A stretch of 64,000 nucleotides of DNA from Bacillota bacterium (GCA_023458375.1 JAEWZT010000005.1:1-64000), one strand, 5' to 3'. Shown: positions 9,156 through 16,826, counted from the first letter of the stretch. Notes: generated from the sequence alone by a model not told the origin. Numbers and translations: made by a program.

Positions 9156-9184
9156 AATAGCACTCAACTTTTTGGGGGGCATAA

Positions 9185-10687
9185 ATGAAAGAAAAGCACG
9201 ACGCCGCCAAAGTAAATATTAAAGAAATAAAGGCAAAAAAGGCGCAATTAAAAGAAGAAAGCCGCGCCTTTGATATTGCTAAAAAGGCGGGAGAGAAGAC
9301 CGACCGCCAAAGCGCCAAGGCAAAAAAGGCAGAAGCTCGCAAAAAAGCCAAAGAATTAAAAGCCGCGGGCAAGCCATTTAACATGCAGCTTCAAGCGCTT
9401 TACAATACCATTGAATATAAGCTCGCCCAAATTGCGAAAGAGCAGAAATACACCGATTTTAAGTGGCACAAACTTGACAACGCCGCTTTGATTTATCCCG
9501 CCATCTCTTACGAAAACAGCGCGGTATTCCGCATTTCGGCAATGATTAAAGAAGAAATTGACCCCTTTGACTTGCAGCGCGCCCTCAATATAATAGTGCC
9601 GCGTTTCCCCACCATTACAAGCACCTTGCGCGCGGGGCTTTTTTGGTATTATCTGGACAGCCCCGCTTTTCCCGTAGTGGTAAAAGAGGACAAAGAATTG
9701 CCCTGCCGCCCCTTTAAAATGGATAGGAGAAGCCCCTGCGTGCGCGTTATGTATCGCAAACACGAAATAATTACGGAGTTTTTTCATTCCGCAACGGACG
9801 GTTCGGGCGGATTGTGTTTTTTAAACTGTTTAATCGCCACTTATTTGAAGCTTAAAGGCGCGCAAATTGAGGACAGGACCAACTGCCCCCACGGCAAAGA
9901 CCTTCCCCGCCCCGAAGAAACGGTGGACAGCTTTCAAGCGGTATGCAACAGGGGGAACAGAAAGGTAAAGTATGTAAGGGCAATGCATTTAAAAGGCGAA
10001 AAACTTGACAAAAACATCGTAATTCCCCGCAAGGTGTTGTGCGATGCCGCGTCGTTAAAAGAGGTAAGCAAAAAATACGATTGCACAATAACGCACTACC
10101 TTTCGGCATGTATTTTGCAAGCTTGCCGCAAGCACGCCGATATGACGCTAAACAAAGATAAAAAGCCTATTACTTTGTCAACGCCCTGCAACTTGCGAAA
10201 AGTGTTCGGCAGCGCAACGCTGAGAAATTTTTCAAGCTATTACCACACAACTTACAAAGAGGGCACTTTTGAAGAGCTTGTAAAACACGTCAAAGAACAA
10301 ACGCTGTCTTGCGCGACAAAAGATTATTTCCAAAGCATGATTAACTTAAATACAACGGCGCAAAAAAATATTTTTATGCGCTTAACGCCGCTGGTATTAA
10401 AAAACTTTGTGCTGAAATTTACCCATAAAATTTTGGGATACAGCCTTGATACTTATAGTTTTTCCAATATGGGCATGATTACCTGCCCCGTTGAGTTCAG
10501 TTCTTTTGTGGCGCGCTACGAGTTTTCTTTGGGCGCGACATACGGGGTAGCCGCCTGCACCTATAACTCAATGACGGTTATAAGTATGACGTCTGTGCTT
10601 AAAGACACCCTTGTTGAGCGCTATTTCGTTGACCAACTGGTAAAAGACGGTTTAACCGTTTGCGTAGAAACGGTTTACGGAGGTTAA
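9185..10687 (+). CDS. Condensation/alcohol-acetyltransferase-like acyltransferase
   Basis: A 500-residue protein with the HxxxDG acyltransferase motif (His201-Ser-Ala-Thr-Asp205-Gly) shared by chloramphenicol acetyltransferase, NRPS condensation domains and the alcohol acetyltransferase (AATase) family. The typical N-terminal half (PRFPTITSTLR near 139-149) and C-terminal SFSNMGM segment are visible. The catalytic domain seems to begin near residue 67. The first 65 residues are a Lys/Ala/Glu-rich, probably helical or disordered extension not seen in typical AATases. The start codon follows a GGGGGG tract, which is a modest ribosome binding site. The gene is followed after 1 nt by a DUF6320 membrane protein; this pairing is, to my recollection, frequent in Clostridia. 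Acyl donor and acceptor are unknown; lipid or glycan acylation is a guess. Confidence 0.75.
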   Translation: MKEKHDAAKVNIKEIKAKKAQLKEESRAFDIAKKAGEKTDRQSAKAKKAEARKKAKELKAAGKPFNMQLQALYNTIEYKLAQIAKEQKYTDFKWHKLDNAALIYPAISYENSAVFRISAMIKEEIDPFDLQRALNIIVPRFPTITSTLRAGLFWYYLDSPAFPVVVKEDKELPCRPFKMDRRSPCVRVMYRKHEIITEFFHSATDGSGGLCFLNCLIATYLKLKGAQIEDRTNCPHGKDLPRPEETVDSFQAVCNRGNRKVKYVRAMHLKGEKLDKNIVIPRKVLCDAASLKEVSKKYDCTITHYLSACILQACRKHADMTLNKDKKPITLSTPCNLRKVFGSATLRNFSSYYHTTYKEGTFEELVKHVKEQTLSCATKDYFQSMINLNTTAQKNIFMRLTPLVLKNFVLKFTHKILGYSLDTYSFSNMGMITCPVEFSSFVARYEFSLGATYGVAACTYNSMTVISMTSVLKDTLVERYFVDQLVKDGLTVCVETVYGG

Positions 10688-10688
10688 A

Positions 10689-11408
10689 ATGAAATATTGC
10701 CCCACCTGTAAAATAAACGTTGAAAAAAGTCAAAACAACTGCCCCCTCTGCGGAAGTTTCTTAGACGAAAACCCCATTCCTTTTAAGGCGTATGAAGAAA
10801 TAGAAAATTATGTAGATTACCCTAAAATCACCATTAACACCAGAGTTGATTTTTTGCGTTCACGCGTAAACGTTTTGCTTTTAATCGCGGCGGCGCTTTG
10901 CGTAGGCATTGACTTATATTTTAGCGGCTTAAAAATAACCTGGTCTTCTTATGTTTTGGTGGGCGTCTTTGTCGTCGCGCTTTGCATAATATTGCCCATT
11001 GCGCTAAAAAGCAAGTTATATAATCAAATCTTTATTGACCTGCCCGTTTTAACGGCGGCATCGCTTTTATTGGAGTTGATTATCACGCGCTTTACTTCGG
11101 TAAATATTTCAATAAGGTGGATTCTTCCCGCTATTTATACCGCCGCGGTATTAACCTGCGACTTTATGATTATTTTTAAGTCCAAAAAATCGCAGTATAT
11201 GGGCTATTTTTCCACGCTGCTGTTTTCCACGCTCTTTGCGATGCTGCTTCAAATTTTATTGTGGAGCATTTCGTCCGCAAGGGTTGCTTTTTATGACAGT
11301 TATTTTACCGCCATACTCTTTTTTGCCTCAATTTTAAACCTTTTAGTTATCGCTTTGGTATGCTACCCCATGTTAAAAGCGGAATACGACCGAAAATTAA
11401 GTTTATAA
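10689..11408 (+). CDS. Zinc-ribbon membrane protein, DUF6320-like
   Basis: A 239-residue protein with an N-terminal zinc ribbon (CPTC at residues 4-7, CPLC at 18-21). After about 35 residues come roughly six to seven hydrophobic helices (from about residue 57 to the end) and a short basic tail. The composition suggests a cytoplasmic zinc finger attached to an integral membrane domain. It starts 1 nt after the acyltransferase stop codon and is almost certainly co-translated, so it may anchor or regulate that enzyme. Family assignment to DUF6320 is from memory of this domain layout. Confidence 0.65.
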   Translation: MKYCPTCKINVEKSQNNCPLCGSFLDENPIPFKAYEEIENYVDYPKITINTRVDFLRSRVNVLLLIAAALCVGIDLYFSGLKITWSSYVLVGVFVVALCIILPIALKSKLYNQIFIDLPVLTAASLLLELIITRFTSVNISIRWILPAIYTAAVLTCDFMIIFKSKKSQYMGYFSTLLFSTLFAMLLQILLWSISSARVAFYDSYFTAILFFASILNLLVIALVCYPMLKAEYDRKLSL

Positions 11409-11439
11409 GACATTTTTCAGCAAATATAGACTTGCGGCG

Positions 11440-11466
11440 GCACTTTACAAAATCTGTGTAAAGTGC
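11440..11466. promoter_or_regulatory. Operator dyad, candidate PadR binding site
   Basis: Perfect 10-bp arms GCACTTTACA (11440-11449) and TGTAAAGTGC (11457-11466) with a 7-bp spacer. The dyad covers the -35 box and fills the spacer of the promoter driving the padR-like gene, the classic geometry for autorepression. Confidence 0.65.
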
Positions 11467-11472
11467 TATTAT
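11444..11472 (+). promoter_or_regulatory. Promoter of the padR-prmA-rsmE-mtaB operon
   Basis: TTTACA (11444-11449), 17-bp spacer, TATTAT (11467-11472) with TG extension at 11464-11465. It is overlapped by the operator dyad. Confidence 0.75.
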
Positions 11473-11502
11473 TTTAGACATAGCTAAAAAAGGAGAAAGA
11501 AG

Positions 11503-11832
11503 ATGTCTGCAATAAGTTCCGATTTACTAAGGGGAAATATGGATACCATCGTGCTGGCGTGTCTTTTTGATGGCAAAAAATACGGCAACGAAATACGGCG
11601 CATAATTGAGAAAAAAACCGACAGCCTTTATAAGCCTAACGAGCAAAGCCTCTATTCAGCCTATCACCGCCTTGAAGATATGGGCTACGTCAAGGGAGAT
11701 TGGGGCAATGAAAAGGCGGGAGTTACGCGCAAGTATTACGAAATTACCGAAAATGGCAAAGAGTACTTTAACGCCAACGTAATGGCTTGGAACAACGCCA
11801 AAGCCATTATTGATTTGCTCATTACAAAGTAA
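11503..11832 (+). CDS. PadR-family transcriptional regulator
   Basis: A 109-residue winged-helix protein of the small PadR (subfamily 2) type. It has DLLRGNMDTIVLACL at the N-terminal helix, the KYGNEIRRII helix, the recognition segment PNEQSLYSAYHRLEDMGYVKG, and the wing GVTRKYYEITENGKEYF. Start ATG has AAGGAG 6-7 nt upstream. The promoter carries a perfect dyad overlapping -35 and spacer, so autorepression is likely. PadR proteins usually respond to small phenolic, drug-like or envelope signals; none can be named here. The gene overlaps the frame of prmA, so the regulator may also control the RNA-modification genes downstream. Confidence 0.9.
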   Translation: MSAISSDLLRGNMDTIVLACLFDGKKYGNEIRRIIEKKTDSLYKPNEQSLYSAYHRLEDMGYVKGDWGNEKAGVTRKYYEITENGKEYFNANVMAWNNAKAIIDLLITK

Positions 11833-11851
11833 GGAGAAAATCGGTGCGCAA

Positions 11852-12748
11852 ATGAAGTTTTGCCAAATAAGTTTTTATGTTTCAAGGGAAGAAAGCGAGC
11901 TTGCCGCGTATATTGCCCAAGGCGTTACAAACCAAAGCGTCGCCCTTTACGACAGAGAGGACTTAAAGGAATTGAATATTGAGTTTATTGAGGAAAGCGT
12001 AAAAAACGCTTTGCCCCTTTCCTGCCTTGTAAAGTGTTTTTGCGAGCCGTCAGAAAAAGATAAGCTGGCGGCAGAGTTAAAAGAAAAGCTTTCCGCCGCC
12101 TTTTTAAGGGACATTGAGCTTTATCTTGAAATAATTGACGACAAAAGTTATATTAACAAATGGAAAGAAGATTTTAAGCCCCTTAGCGTCAAAGACCTTA
12201 TTGTTATGCCCAAAGGCTATGAGGGGAAAAGGCGGACGAGGAGCAAATTTATTGAGATTGACACGTCTATGGCGTTTGGAACAGGCAAGCACGAGACCAC
12301 CTATTTAATGTTGAAGCTGCTGCAAGAAATTGATTTGAAGGACAAAAGTTTTTTAGACGTAGGGTGCGGAAGCGGCATACTGTCAATTGCGGCGGCGGCG
12401 CTGGGGGCAAAAAACGTTCTCGCGCTTGATTTGGATGACGAATGTATAAATACCGCAAGGAAAAACGCCCAAGATAACGGCTTTGGCGAAAAGATTAAGG
12501 TCATTAAAAGCAATCTTACCCAAGGGGTAAAGGGGCGCTACGATACAGTCGCCGCAAATATTACTTTGGACATTTTAAAACTGCTTTACGCCGATATTGA
12601 CAAGTTTACAAAAAACGGCGGATATTTGCTGCTTTCGGGCGTGTTAAAAGAACAGGGCAAAGAGTTAAAACGATTGTTCGGCAAAAAGTTTACTTTTATT
12701 AAAAGCCGTAGCAAAGGCATTTGGAGCATTTTTTTATTTAAGGTTTAG
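11852..12748 (+). CDS. prmA: Ribosomal protein L11 methyltransferase
   Basis: SAM-dependent methyltransferase that trimethylates ribosomal protein L11, 298 residues from the ATG chosen here. An N-terminal substrate-recognition domain is followed by FGTGKHETT (about residue 139) and the SAM-binding loop DVGCGSGILS (about 167). The Asn-Ile motif typical of PrmA appears in VAANITLDIL. The frame extends to 11810, but ATG at 11852 gives a family-typical N-terminus (MKFCQISFYV). AAGGAG lies 15 nt upstream, a long spacing, so the start is not certain. It is followed by rsmE, as in many Firmicutes. Confidence 0.93.
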   Translation: MKFCQISFYVSREESELAAYIAQGVTNQSVALYDREDLKELNIEFIEESVKNALPLSCLVKCFCEPSEKDKLAAELKEKLSAAFLRDIELYLEIIDDKSYINKWKEDFKPLSVKDLIVMPKGYEGKRRTRSKFIEIDTSMAFGTGKHETTYLMLKLLQEIDLKDKSFLDVGCGSGILSIAAAALGAKNVLALDLDDECINTARKNAQDNGFGEKIKVIKSNLTQGVKGRYDTVAANITLDILKLLYADIDKFTKNGGYLLLSGVLKEQGKELKRLFGKKFTFIKSRSKGIWSIFLFKV

Positions 12749-12818
12749 AAGCTTTTACAGTGAGCTTTTAAAATTAAGAAACATTAACTAATTTTTTGAA
12801 TTGAAAGGGGACGCCAAA

Positions 12819-13547
12819 TTGGGGCAGCTAAGACGTTTTTACGCCCTCGCGCAGGAAAAAAGAGGGGAACAATTTTATATAGAAAGCGACTATACGCACC
12901 TCGCTAAGGTTATGCGCGCCAAAGAGGGCATGCGCTTTACGGTAAGTATTTTAGGTGAAGCGGATGACTATCTTTGTCAGGTAAGTTGCGTAACGGACAG
13001 GCGCGTTGTTTTAAATATTTTAGAGCAATACCCAAACGAAAGGGAAAGCGCCGTTGAAGTTACCCTTTTTGCAGGCTGTTTAAAAGGCGATGCGGCGGAC
13101 AGGCTGGTGCAGGAAGCCGTTGAACTGGGCGTTAAAAAAATTATCTTTTTCCGTTCAGCTTATACGGTTTCAGACGTTGACGGCAAAAAGGCGCAAAGGT
13201 TTGAGCGCGTCGCGCGGGAGACGTGCAAGCAATGCTGCCGAAACGCTTTGGTTGAAGTTCCCCCGGCAATTACCTTTGCCGCTATGGCAGAAAGCTTAAA
13301 AGAATATCAAAAGGCATATTTTTGCTGCGAGCGGGAAGGGGAAGGGGTTCCTATTGCAGACGCCCTTGACAACGCGCTAAACAGCGTTGCGCTGGTAGTC
13401 GGAAGCGAAGGGGGTTTTTCAGAGGAAGAAATACAAACTCTTAAAAAACACAGCACAGCGGTATCGCTCGGAAAAAGGATTTTGCGCGCCCATACCGCCT
13501 CGCTTTACGCGCTTTCCGTTATAGACGCCCATTGGTCAAAAAAATAA
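12819..13547 (+). CDS. rsmE: 16S rRNA (uracil1498-N3)-methyltransferase
   Basis: SPOUT-class methyltransferase that modifies U1498 of 16S rRNA, 242 residues from the chosen start. An N-terminal PUA-like domain begins at LRRFYAL. The C-terminal knot has VGSEGGFSEEE (about residue 194) and LGKRILRAHTASLYAL, both diagnostic. I chose TTG at 12819 because GAAAGGGGA lies 8 nt upstream; another TTG at 12801 lies within that signal. The stop codon overlaps the mtaB start (TAATG). Confidence 0.93.
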   Translation: MGQLRRFYALAQEKRGEQFYIESDYTHLAKVMRAKEGMRFTVSILGEADDYLCQVSCVTDRRVVLNILEQYPNERESAVEVTLFAGCLKGDAADRLVQEAVELGVKKIIFFRSAYTVSDVDGKKAQRFERVARETCKQCCRNALVEVPPAITFAAMAESLKEYQKAYFCCEREGEGVPIADALDNALNSVALVVGSEGGFSEEEIQTLKKHSTAVSLGKRILRAHTASLYALSVIDAHWSKK

Positions 13548-15235
13548 TGACTGCAATTATAAAAAATAATAAAGATAATATAAAAGATAACGTAAAAATC
13601 GCGGTGTTTTCGCTGGGTTGCAAAACCAACTATTACGAGGGCATGGCAATTGCGTCGCGCCTTAACGAGCTGGGTTTAAACGCCGTTGAGGGGCTTGTGC
13701 CCGCCGACGTTTACGTCATAAATACCTGCGCCGTAACGGCGGAAGCCGAAGGTAAAAGCCGCCAATGTATTTCGCGCGCCCTAAAACTTAACAAAGAAGC
13801 CAAAATCTTTTTAGTCGGATGCGCCGTTGAGCACGACAAAGAGCAATTTTTGTCAAAGGAAAGGGTGGTTTATTTAGCAGGAAACGCCGACAAAATGAAA
13901 GTTGCGGAAAAAATCGCTTTCTTGCTTGCCGCAGAAAATACTTATACTGATACTCGGCATAAAGAAAAGGCACAAGATTACGCGCCGCCCGCCCATAAGC
14001 TTTTTACCGACAATCTATCCGAGGAAACCGCAGACTTTTCACTCGCTTGCGAAGAAGGGAACACAAACCAAAGGAACAAGGCCGTATGGTCAAAAGTTGC
14101 GGCGCGGCGCCAAGCGCCGTCCTCCTATACCCGTGAAATCATTGCCGATTCGCGCCATAACGGCAAAATGCCGTTAAAAACTGTTGAGGGCGGAGATTTG
14201 TCCGCAGACAAACTTACCGCGCTGACAAATGCGGATTTTAAAAATAATTTGTTTTATCAAACGCCGCCGCAAGAAAATACGGGTTGCAACGGTTTCATTA
14301 AGGCGCAAAATCCTTTGACGTCCGCAGAAGATACCGCGCCAATTGCGCCCGACAAACCCCTTGATTTTTCAATTGCGCCGCCAAGCAGGGCAAGGCGATA
14401 CGTTAAGATACAGGACGGCTGCGACAACTTTTGTTCTTACTGTATTGTGCCTTATTTAAGGGGCAGAAGCGCAAGCAGAAGCATTAAAGAAATTGTTCAA
14501 GAAGTTAAGGGCGTTAAAGAAAAAGAAATTGTCTTAATAGGCATAGATATTTCGCAGTTCGGGCGGGAAAACGGCGAAACGCTTGCGGGTTTATTTGACG
14601 CGCTTGATTTTTTCGGCGGCAGAATCCGTTTGGGAAGCCTTTACCAAAACGCGATAAACGAAAAGCTGCTTATAGCGATGAAGGGCAAAGGCTGCGCGCA
14701 TTTCCACTTATCTTTGCAAAGCGGCTGCGACCAAACGCTTAAAAGAATGAACAGGCATTATACCGCAAAAGATTATTTCAATGCCGTTACACTTATACGC
14801 AGTTTTTATCCCGACGCTGCGATTTGCGCCGACGTGATTGTGGGCTTTTGCGGCGAAAGCGCCGAGGAGTTTGCCCAAACATACGATTTTATAGAGAAAG
14901 TAGGCTTCGCCGACGTGCATATTTTTCCTTATTCACCGCGGAAAGGCACCGCCGCCTATGCTTGGAAAACCCCTTCGGGAAAGGAAATAGGGGAAAGGGT
15001 TGAAAAACTGACCCTGCTTAAAAACAAGCTTACCACAGCGTTTACTCAAAAAGCGCTGGCGCTTAAAGAGGCGCAAGTGTTGATTGAAGAGGAAAAGGGC
15101 GGTTATTCAATAGGTTATACCGATAACTATGTTAAAGTATATATAAAAGAAAAACTGCAAATAGGAGAATTTGCCAACGTTATCCCCCTAAAAGCCTTTA
15201 AAGAGGGTATGCTGGCGGCGCCCGCGAAAATATAA
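13547..15235 (+). CDS. mtaB: tRNA t6A37 methylthiotransferase MtaB, with a large linker insertion
   Basis: Radical-SAM methylthiotransferase that converts t6A37 to ms2t6A37 in tRNA. Counting from an in-frame TTG 15 nt upstream of the chosen ATG, the first-domain cluster cysteines are Cys30, Cys66 and Cys97. The radical-SAM triad is Cys297/Cys301/Cys304 in CDNFCSYC, and a TRAM-like C-terminal segment follows. Length is 562 residues against about 430-450 for the family. The excess is a Thr/Asn/Lys-rich, probably disordered stretch of about 150 residues (roughly 135-284) between the first domain and the radical-SAM domain, where relatives have a short linker. No frameshift is apparent. The ATG at 13547 overlaps the rsmE stop codon. 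Confidence 0.9.
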   Translation: MTAIIKNNKDNIKDNVKIAVFSLGCKTNYYEGMAIASRLNELGLNAVEGLVPADVYVINTCAVTAEAEGKSRQCISRALKLNKEAKIFLVGCAVEHDKEQFLSKERVVYLAGNADKMKVAEKIAFLLAAENTYTDTRHKEKAQDYAPPAHKLFTDNLSEETADFSLACEEGNTNQRNKAVWSKVAARRQAPSSYTREIIADSRHNGKMPLKTVEGGDLSADKLTALTNADFKNNLFYQTPPQENTGCNGFIKAQNPLTSAEDTAPIAPDKPLDFSIAPPSRARRYVKIQDGCDNFCSYCIVPYLRGRSASRSIKEIVQEVKGVKEKEIVLIGIDISQFGRENGETLAGLFDALDFFGGRIRLGSLYQNAINEKLLIAMKGKGCAHFHLSLQSGCDQTLKRMNRHYTAKDYFNAVTLIRSFYPDAAICADVIVGFCGESAEEFAQTYDFIEKVGFADVHIFPYSPRKGTAAYAWKTPSGKEIGERVEKLTLLKNKLTTAFTQKALALKEAQVLIEEEKGGYSIGYTDNYVKVYIKEKLQIGEFANVIPLKAFKEGMLAAPAKI

Positions 15236-15409
15236 GTTAAACTACCTTAGCGCCGTCATAAATGTGAGCATTTGAAAATGCCGCGCAAAGCCGACGGAAA
15301 ATTAAGTTTGAAAACGGGCTCGGCGGGGTATTTTCCCATTAGTAAACAGCACAAGGCAGGCTTTCGCCGCAAAAATCCCCGCAAAGTCAATGTTTGCTTT
15401 GTATAATCT

Positions 15410-15456
15410 TTGACAAATAAGCGTCCGCCTGTCATAAAGGCAAAACAAAATATAAT
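15410..15456 (+). promoter_or_regulatory. Promoter region of the HIT gene
   Basis: TTGACA (15410-15415) is followed after 17 bp by CATAAA (15433-15438). A better -10, TATAAT (15451-15456), pairs with CTGTCA (15429-15434) at 16 bp. One of the two is likely used. Confidence 0.45.
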
Positions 15457-15497
15457 CGGTTCTTTTTTAAGGACCGCATAATAAAAGGAGTAAAAAA

Positions 15498-15896
15498 ATG
15501 TGTATTTTTTGCGACATTGTAAAAAAGGAGATACCCTGCCATAAAATTTACGAAAACAGCGAAGTTTTAGCTTTTTTGGACATTGCCAAAGATACCGAGG
15601 GGCATACGCTGGTAATCCCCAAAAAACATTGCGAAAATATTTTGGACTGCCCTCCCCAGGTTTTAAAAAAAGTCATTGAGGCGGTTGCGGAAATAAGCCG
15701 CCACTATGTAAGCAAATGCGGATACGAGGGCGTAAACGTTCTCAACGCAAGCGGCGCCTCCGCCCAGCAGTCGGTTTTTCACCTTCACTTCCATATTATC
15801 CCCCGTAAAAAAGAGGACGGCATTGACGCGTGGCCCTTTAAGGACAAAAAAGACTACCCTTTGTCGGATATTGCGGAAAAACTAAAACTTAGCTAA
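15498..15896 (+). CDS. HIT-family (histidine triad) nucleotide-binding protein
   Basis: A 132-residue HIT protein with the triad His95-Leu-His97-Phe-His99 in HLHFHIIPR. Cys2 and Cys5 near the N-terminus (MCIFCDIV) resemble the zinc site of Bacillus-type Hit/HinT. Family members hydrolyse nucleoside phosphoramidates or dinucleoside polyphosphates; the native substrate is unknown. The ribosome binding site AAAGGAG lies 7 nt before ATG. rpsU follows with its own promoter. Confidence 0.93.
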   Translation: MCIFCDIVKKEIPCHKIYENSEVLAFLDIAKDTEGHTLVIPKKHCENILDCPPQVLKKVIEAVAEISRHYVSKCGYEGVNVLNASGASAQQSVFHLHFHIIPRKKEDGIDAWPFKDKKDYPLSDIAEKLKLS

Positions 15897-15902
15897 AAGT
15901 AT

Positions 15903-15932
15903 TTGACAATATAATGGGAAATAATATATAAT
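15903..15932 (+). promoter_or_regulatory. Promoter of rpsU
   Basis: Consensus TTGACA (15903-15908), 18-bp spacer, consensus TATAAT (15927-15932). Transcription should begin near 15939, giving a leader of about 98 nt that contains both copies of the 20-nt repeat. Confidence 0.8.
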
Positions 15933-15943
15933 ATTCAACGCTG

Positions 15944-15996
15944 GCGGGTATCTCCCAAAGGCAGTAAATTTCGCCTGCGGGTATCTCCCAAAGGCA
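15944..15996 (+). repeat. Two exact 20-nt direct repeats in the rpsU leader
   Basis: GCGGGTATCTCCCAAAGGCA occurs at 15944-15963 and again at 15977-15996, a period of 33 nt. Both lie between the rpsU promoter and its start codon, so they would be transcribed. Each contains CTCCC, able to pair with the GGGGG of the rpsU ribosome binding site (16020-16024), and AAAGG. The second copy can also fold on itself (GCCT/AGGC over GGG/CCC). Confidence 0.8.
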
Positions 15997-16036
15997 AAAA
16001 TCTATGCGAAAAGCGCGAAGGGGGCGAAAAATTTTT

Positions 16037-16216
16037 ATGTCAACAATAAGACTAGGCGATAATGAAACGTTAGATTCTGCCCTTCGCCGTTTCAAGCGTA
16101 AATGCGCCCGCGACGGCATCATAGGCGACTTGCGCCGCAAGGAGCACTACGAAAAGCCAAGCGTCCGCCGCAAGAAGAAGGCGGAAGCGGCAAGAAAACG
16201 CAACAACAAAAGCTAA
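16037..16216 (+). CDS. rpsU: 30S ribosomal protein bS21
   Basis: Small ribosomal subunit protein, 59 residues, with the family signature DSALRRFKRKC and a basic C-terminal tail (RRKKKAEAARKRNN). I use the ATG at 16037, which gives the canonical N-terminus MSTIRLG; AAGGGGG at 16018-16024 is its ribosome binding site (12-nt spacing). An in-frame ATG at 16004 could add 11 very basic residues and has AAAGG of the second leader repeat 9 nt upstream, so two initiation sites are conceivable. The leader carries tandem repeats that may regulate translation. Confidence 0.93.
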   Translation: MSTIRLGDNETLDSALRRFKRKCARDGIIGDLRRKEHYEKPSVRRKKKAEAARKRNNKS

Positions 16217-16260
16217 AACAATAAATTATACAAAAGATTTAAAACAAACAAATGACAAAA

Positions 16261-16286
16261 CTGCTTACCGATTTTTTGGTAAGCAG
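16261..16286. repeat. Perfect 9-bp stem-loop downstream of rpsU
   Basis: CTGCTTACC (16261-16269) and GGTAAGCAG (16278-16286) flank an 8-nt loop. A T-tract follows only on the minus strand (TTTTGTC), so as a terminator it would suit leftward transcription; on the rightward transcript it is a plain stem-loop. Confidence 0.6.
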
Positions 16287-16300
16287 TCGCCGTATATAGG

Positions 16301-16352
16301 ACTTTTGACAAAAATAGACATTTGGCAACAAAACTTTTGACAAAAATAGACA
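16301..16352. repeat. Two exact 20-nt direct repeats containing TTGACA
   Basis: ACTTTTGACAAAAATAGACA occurs at 16301-16320 and 16333-16352, a period of 32 bp, upstream of the 124-residue gene. Each copy has a consensus -35 hexamer, but no -10 sits at the right distance. Function is unknown. Confidence 0.75.
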
Positions 16353-16392
16353 CAAAATCGCTCTCCGCAGGGGGGAAAAGGGAGGCTGAGAA

Positions 16393-16767
16393 GTGGATTT
16401 CAAGCAATACGCCAAAAAAGCTAAGAAGAGGTTGCAAGAAGGTTTTTGGGAAGAAGTTAAGACGCATCGCGAGCAAGAAATAAAGAAAGCTGAAAGCGAG
16501 GGAAAAAGCGCCTACCCTTTATTGGTAGAGCACAAGGAAAAGTTAAGAAACCGCCTTTATTCAGAGGACTTTGCCGTAAACGAAAAGTTTGAAAAGAAAG
16601 TAATCGAACTTTTAGAAAGCGGAAAGGTTCTGCCAAACCCAATTGCTTATCTTGCCGACCGCGACACTATGAACGGCATGACGCCCACCGCAAAACAAAG
16701 ATACCTGTTGAAGTTGTCGGCGCAATACCGCGCGATAGCCGATAATTACTATAAAAGAAAAATATAA
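16393..16767 (+). CDS. Conserved-looking hypothetical protein, 124 aa
   Basis: I do not recognise this family. The protein is strongly charged and mostly helical. The first half is Lys/Glu-rich with possible coiled-coil character, the middle holds KFEKKVIELLESGKVLPNPIAYLADRD, and the C-terminus ends in a basic KLSAQYRAIADNYYKRKI. No signal peptide or membrane segment is visible. The start is GTG with GGGAGG 7 nt upstream, which strongly supports translation. It lies in the direction of the surrounding genes, downstream of a pair of 20-bp direct repeats. Confidence 0.6.
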   Translation: MDFKQYAKKAKKRLQEGFWEEVKTHREQEIKKAESEGKSAYPLLVEHKEKLRNRLYSEDFAVNEKFEKKVIELLESGKVLPNPIAYLADRDTMNGMTPTAKQRYLLKLSAQYRAIADNYYKRKI

Positions 16768-16826
16768 AAAATACTTAACTGGCGCGGCAAATTTTTGTTT
16801 TAACAAGGCGCGCGAAATACGGGATT

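Noticed and set aside
15944..16352. Could the two pairs of 20-nt repeats be a CRISPR array?
   Set aside because: Only two copies of each, different sequences, 12-13 nt between copies, transcribed leader context for the first pair, and no cas genes anywhere.
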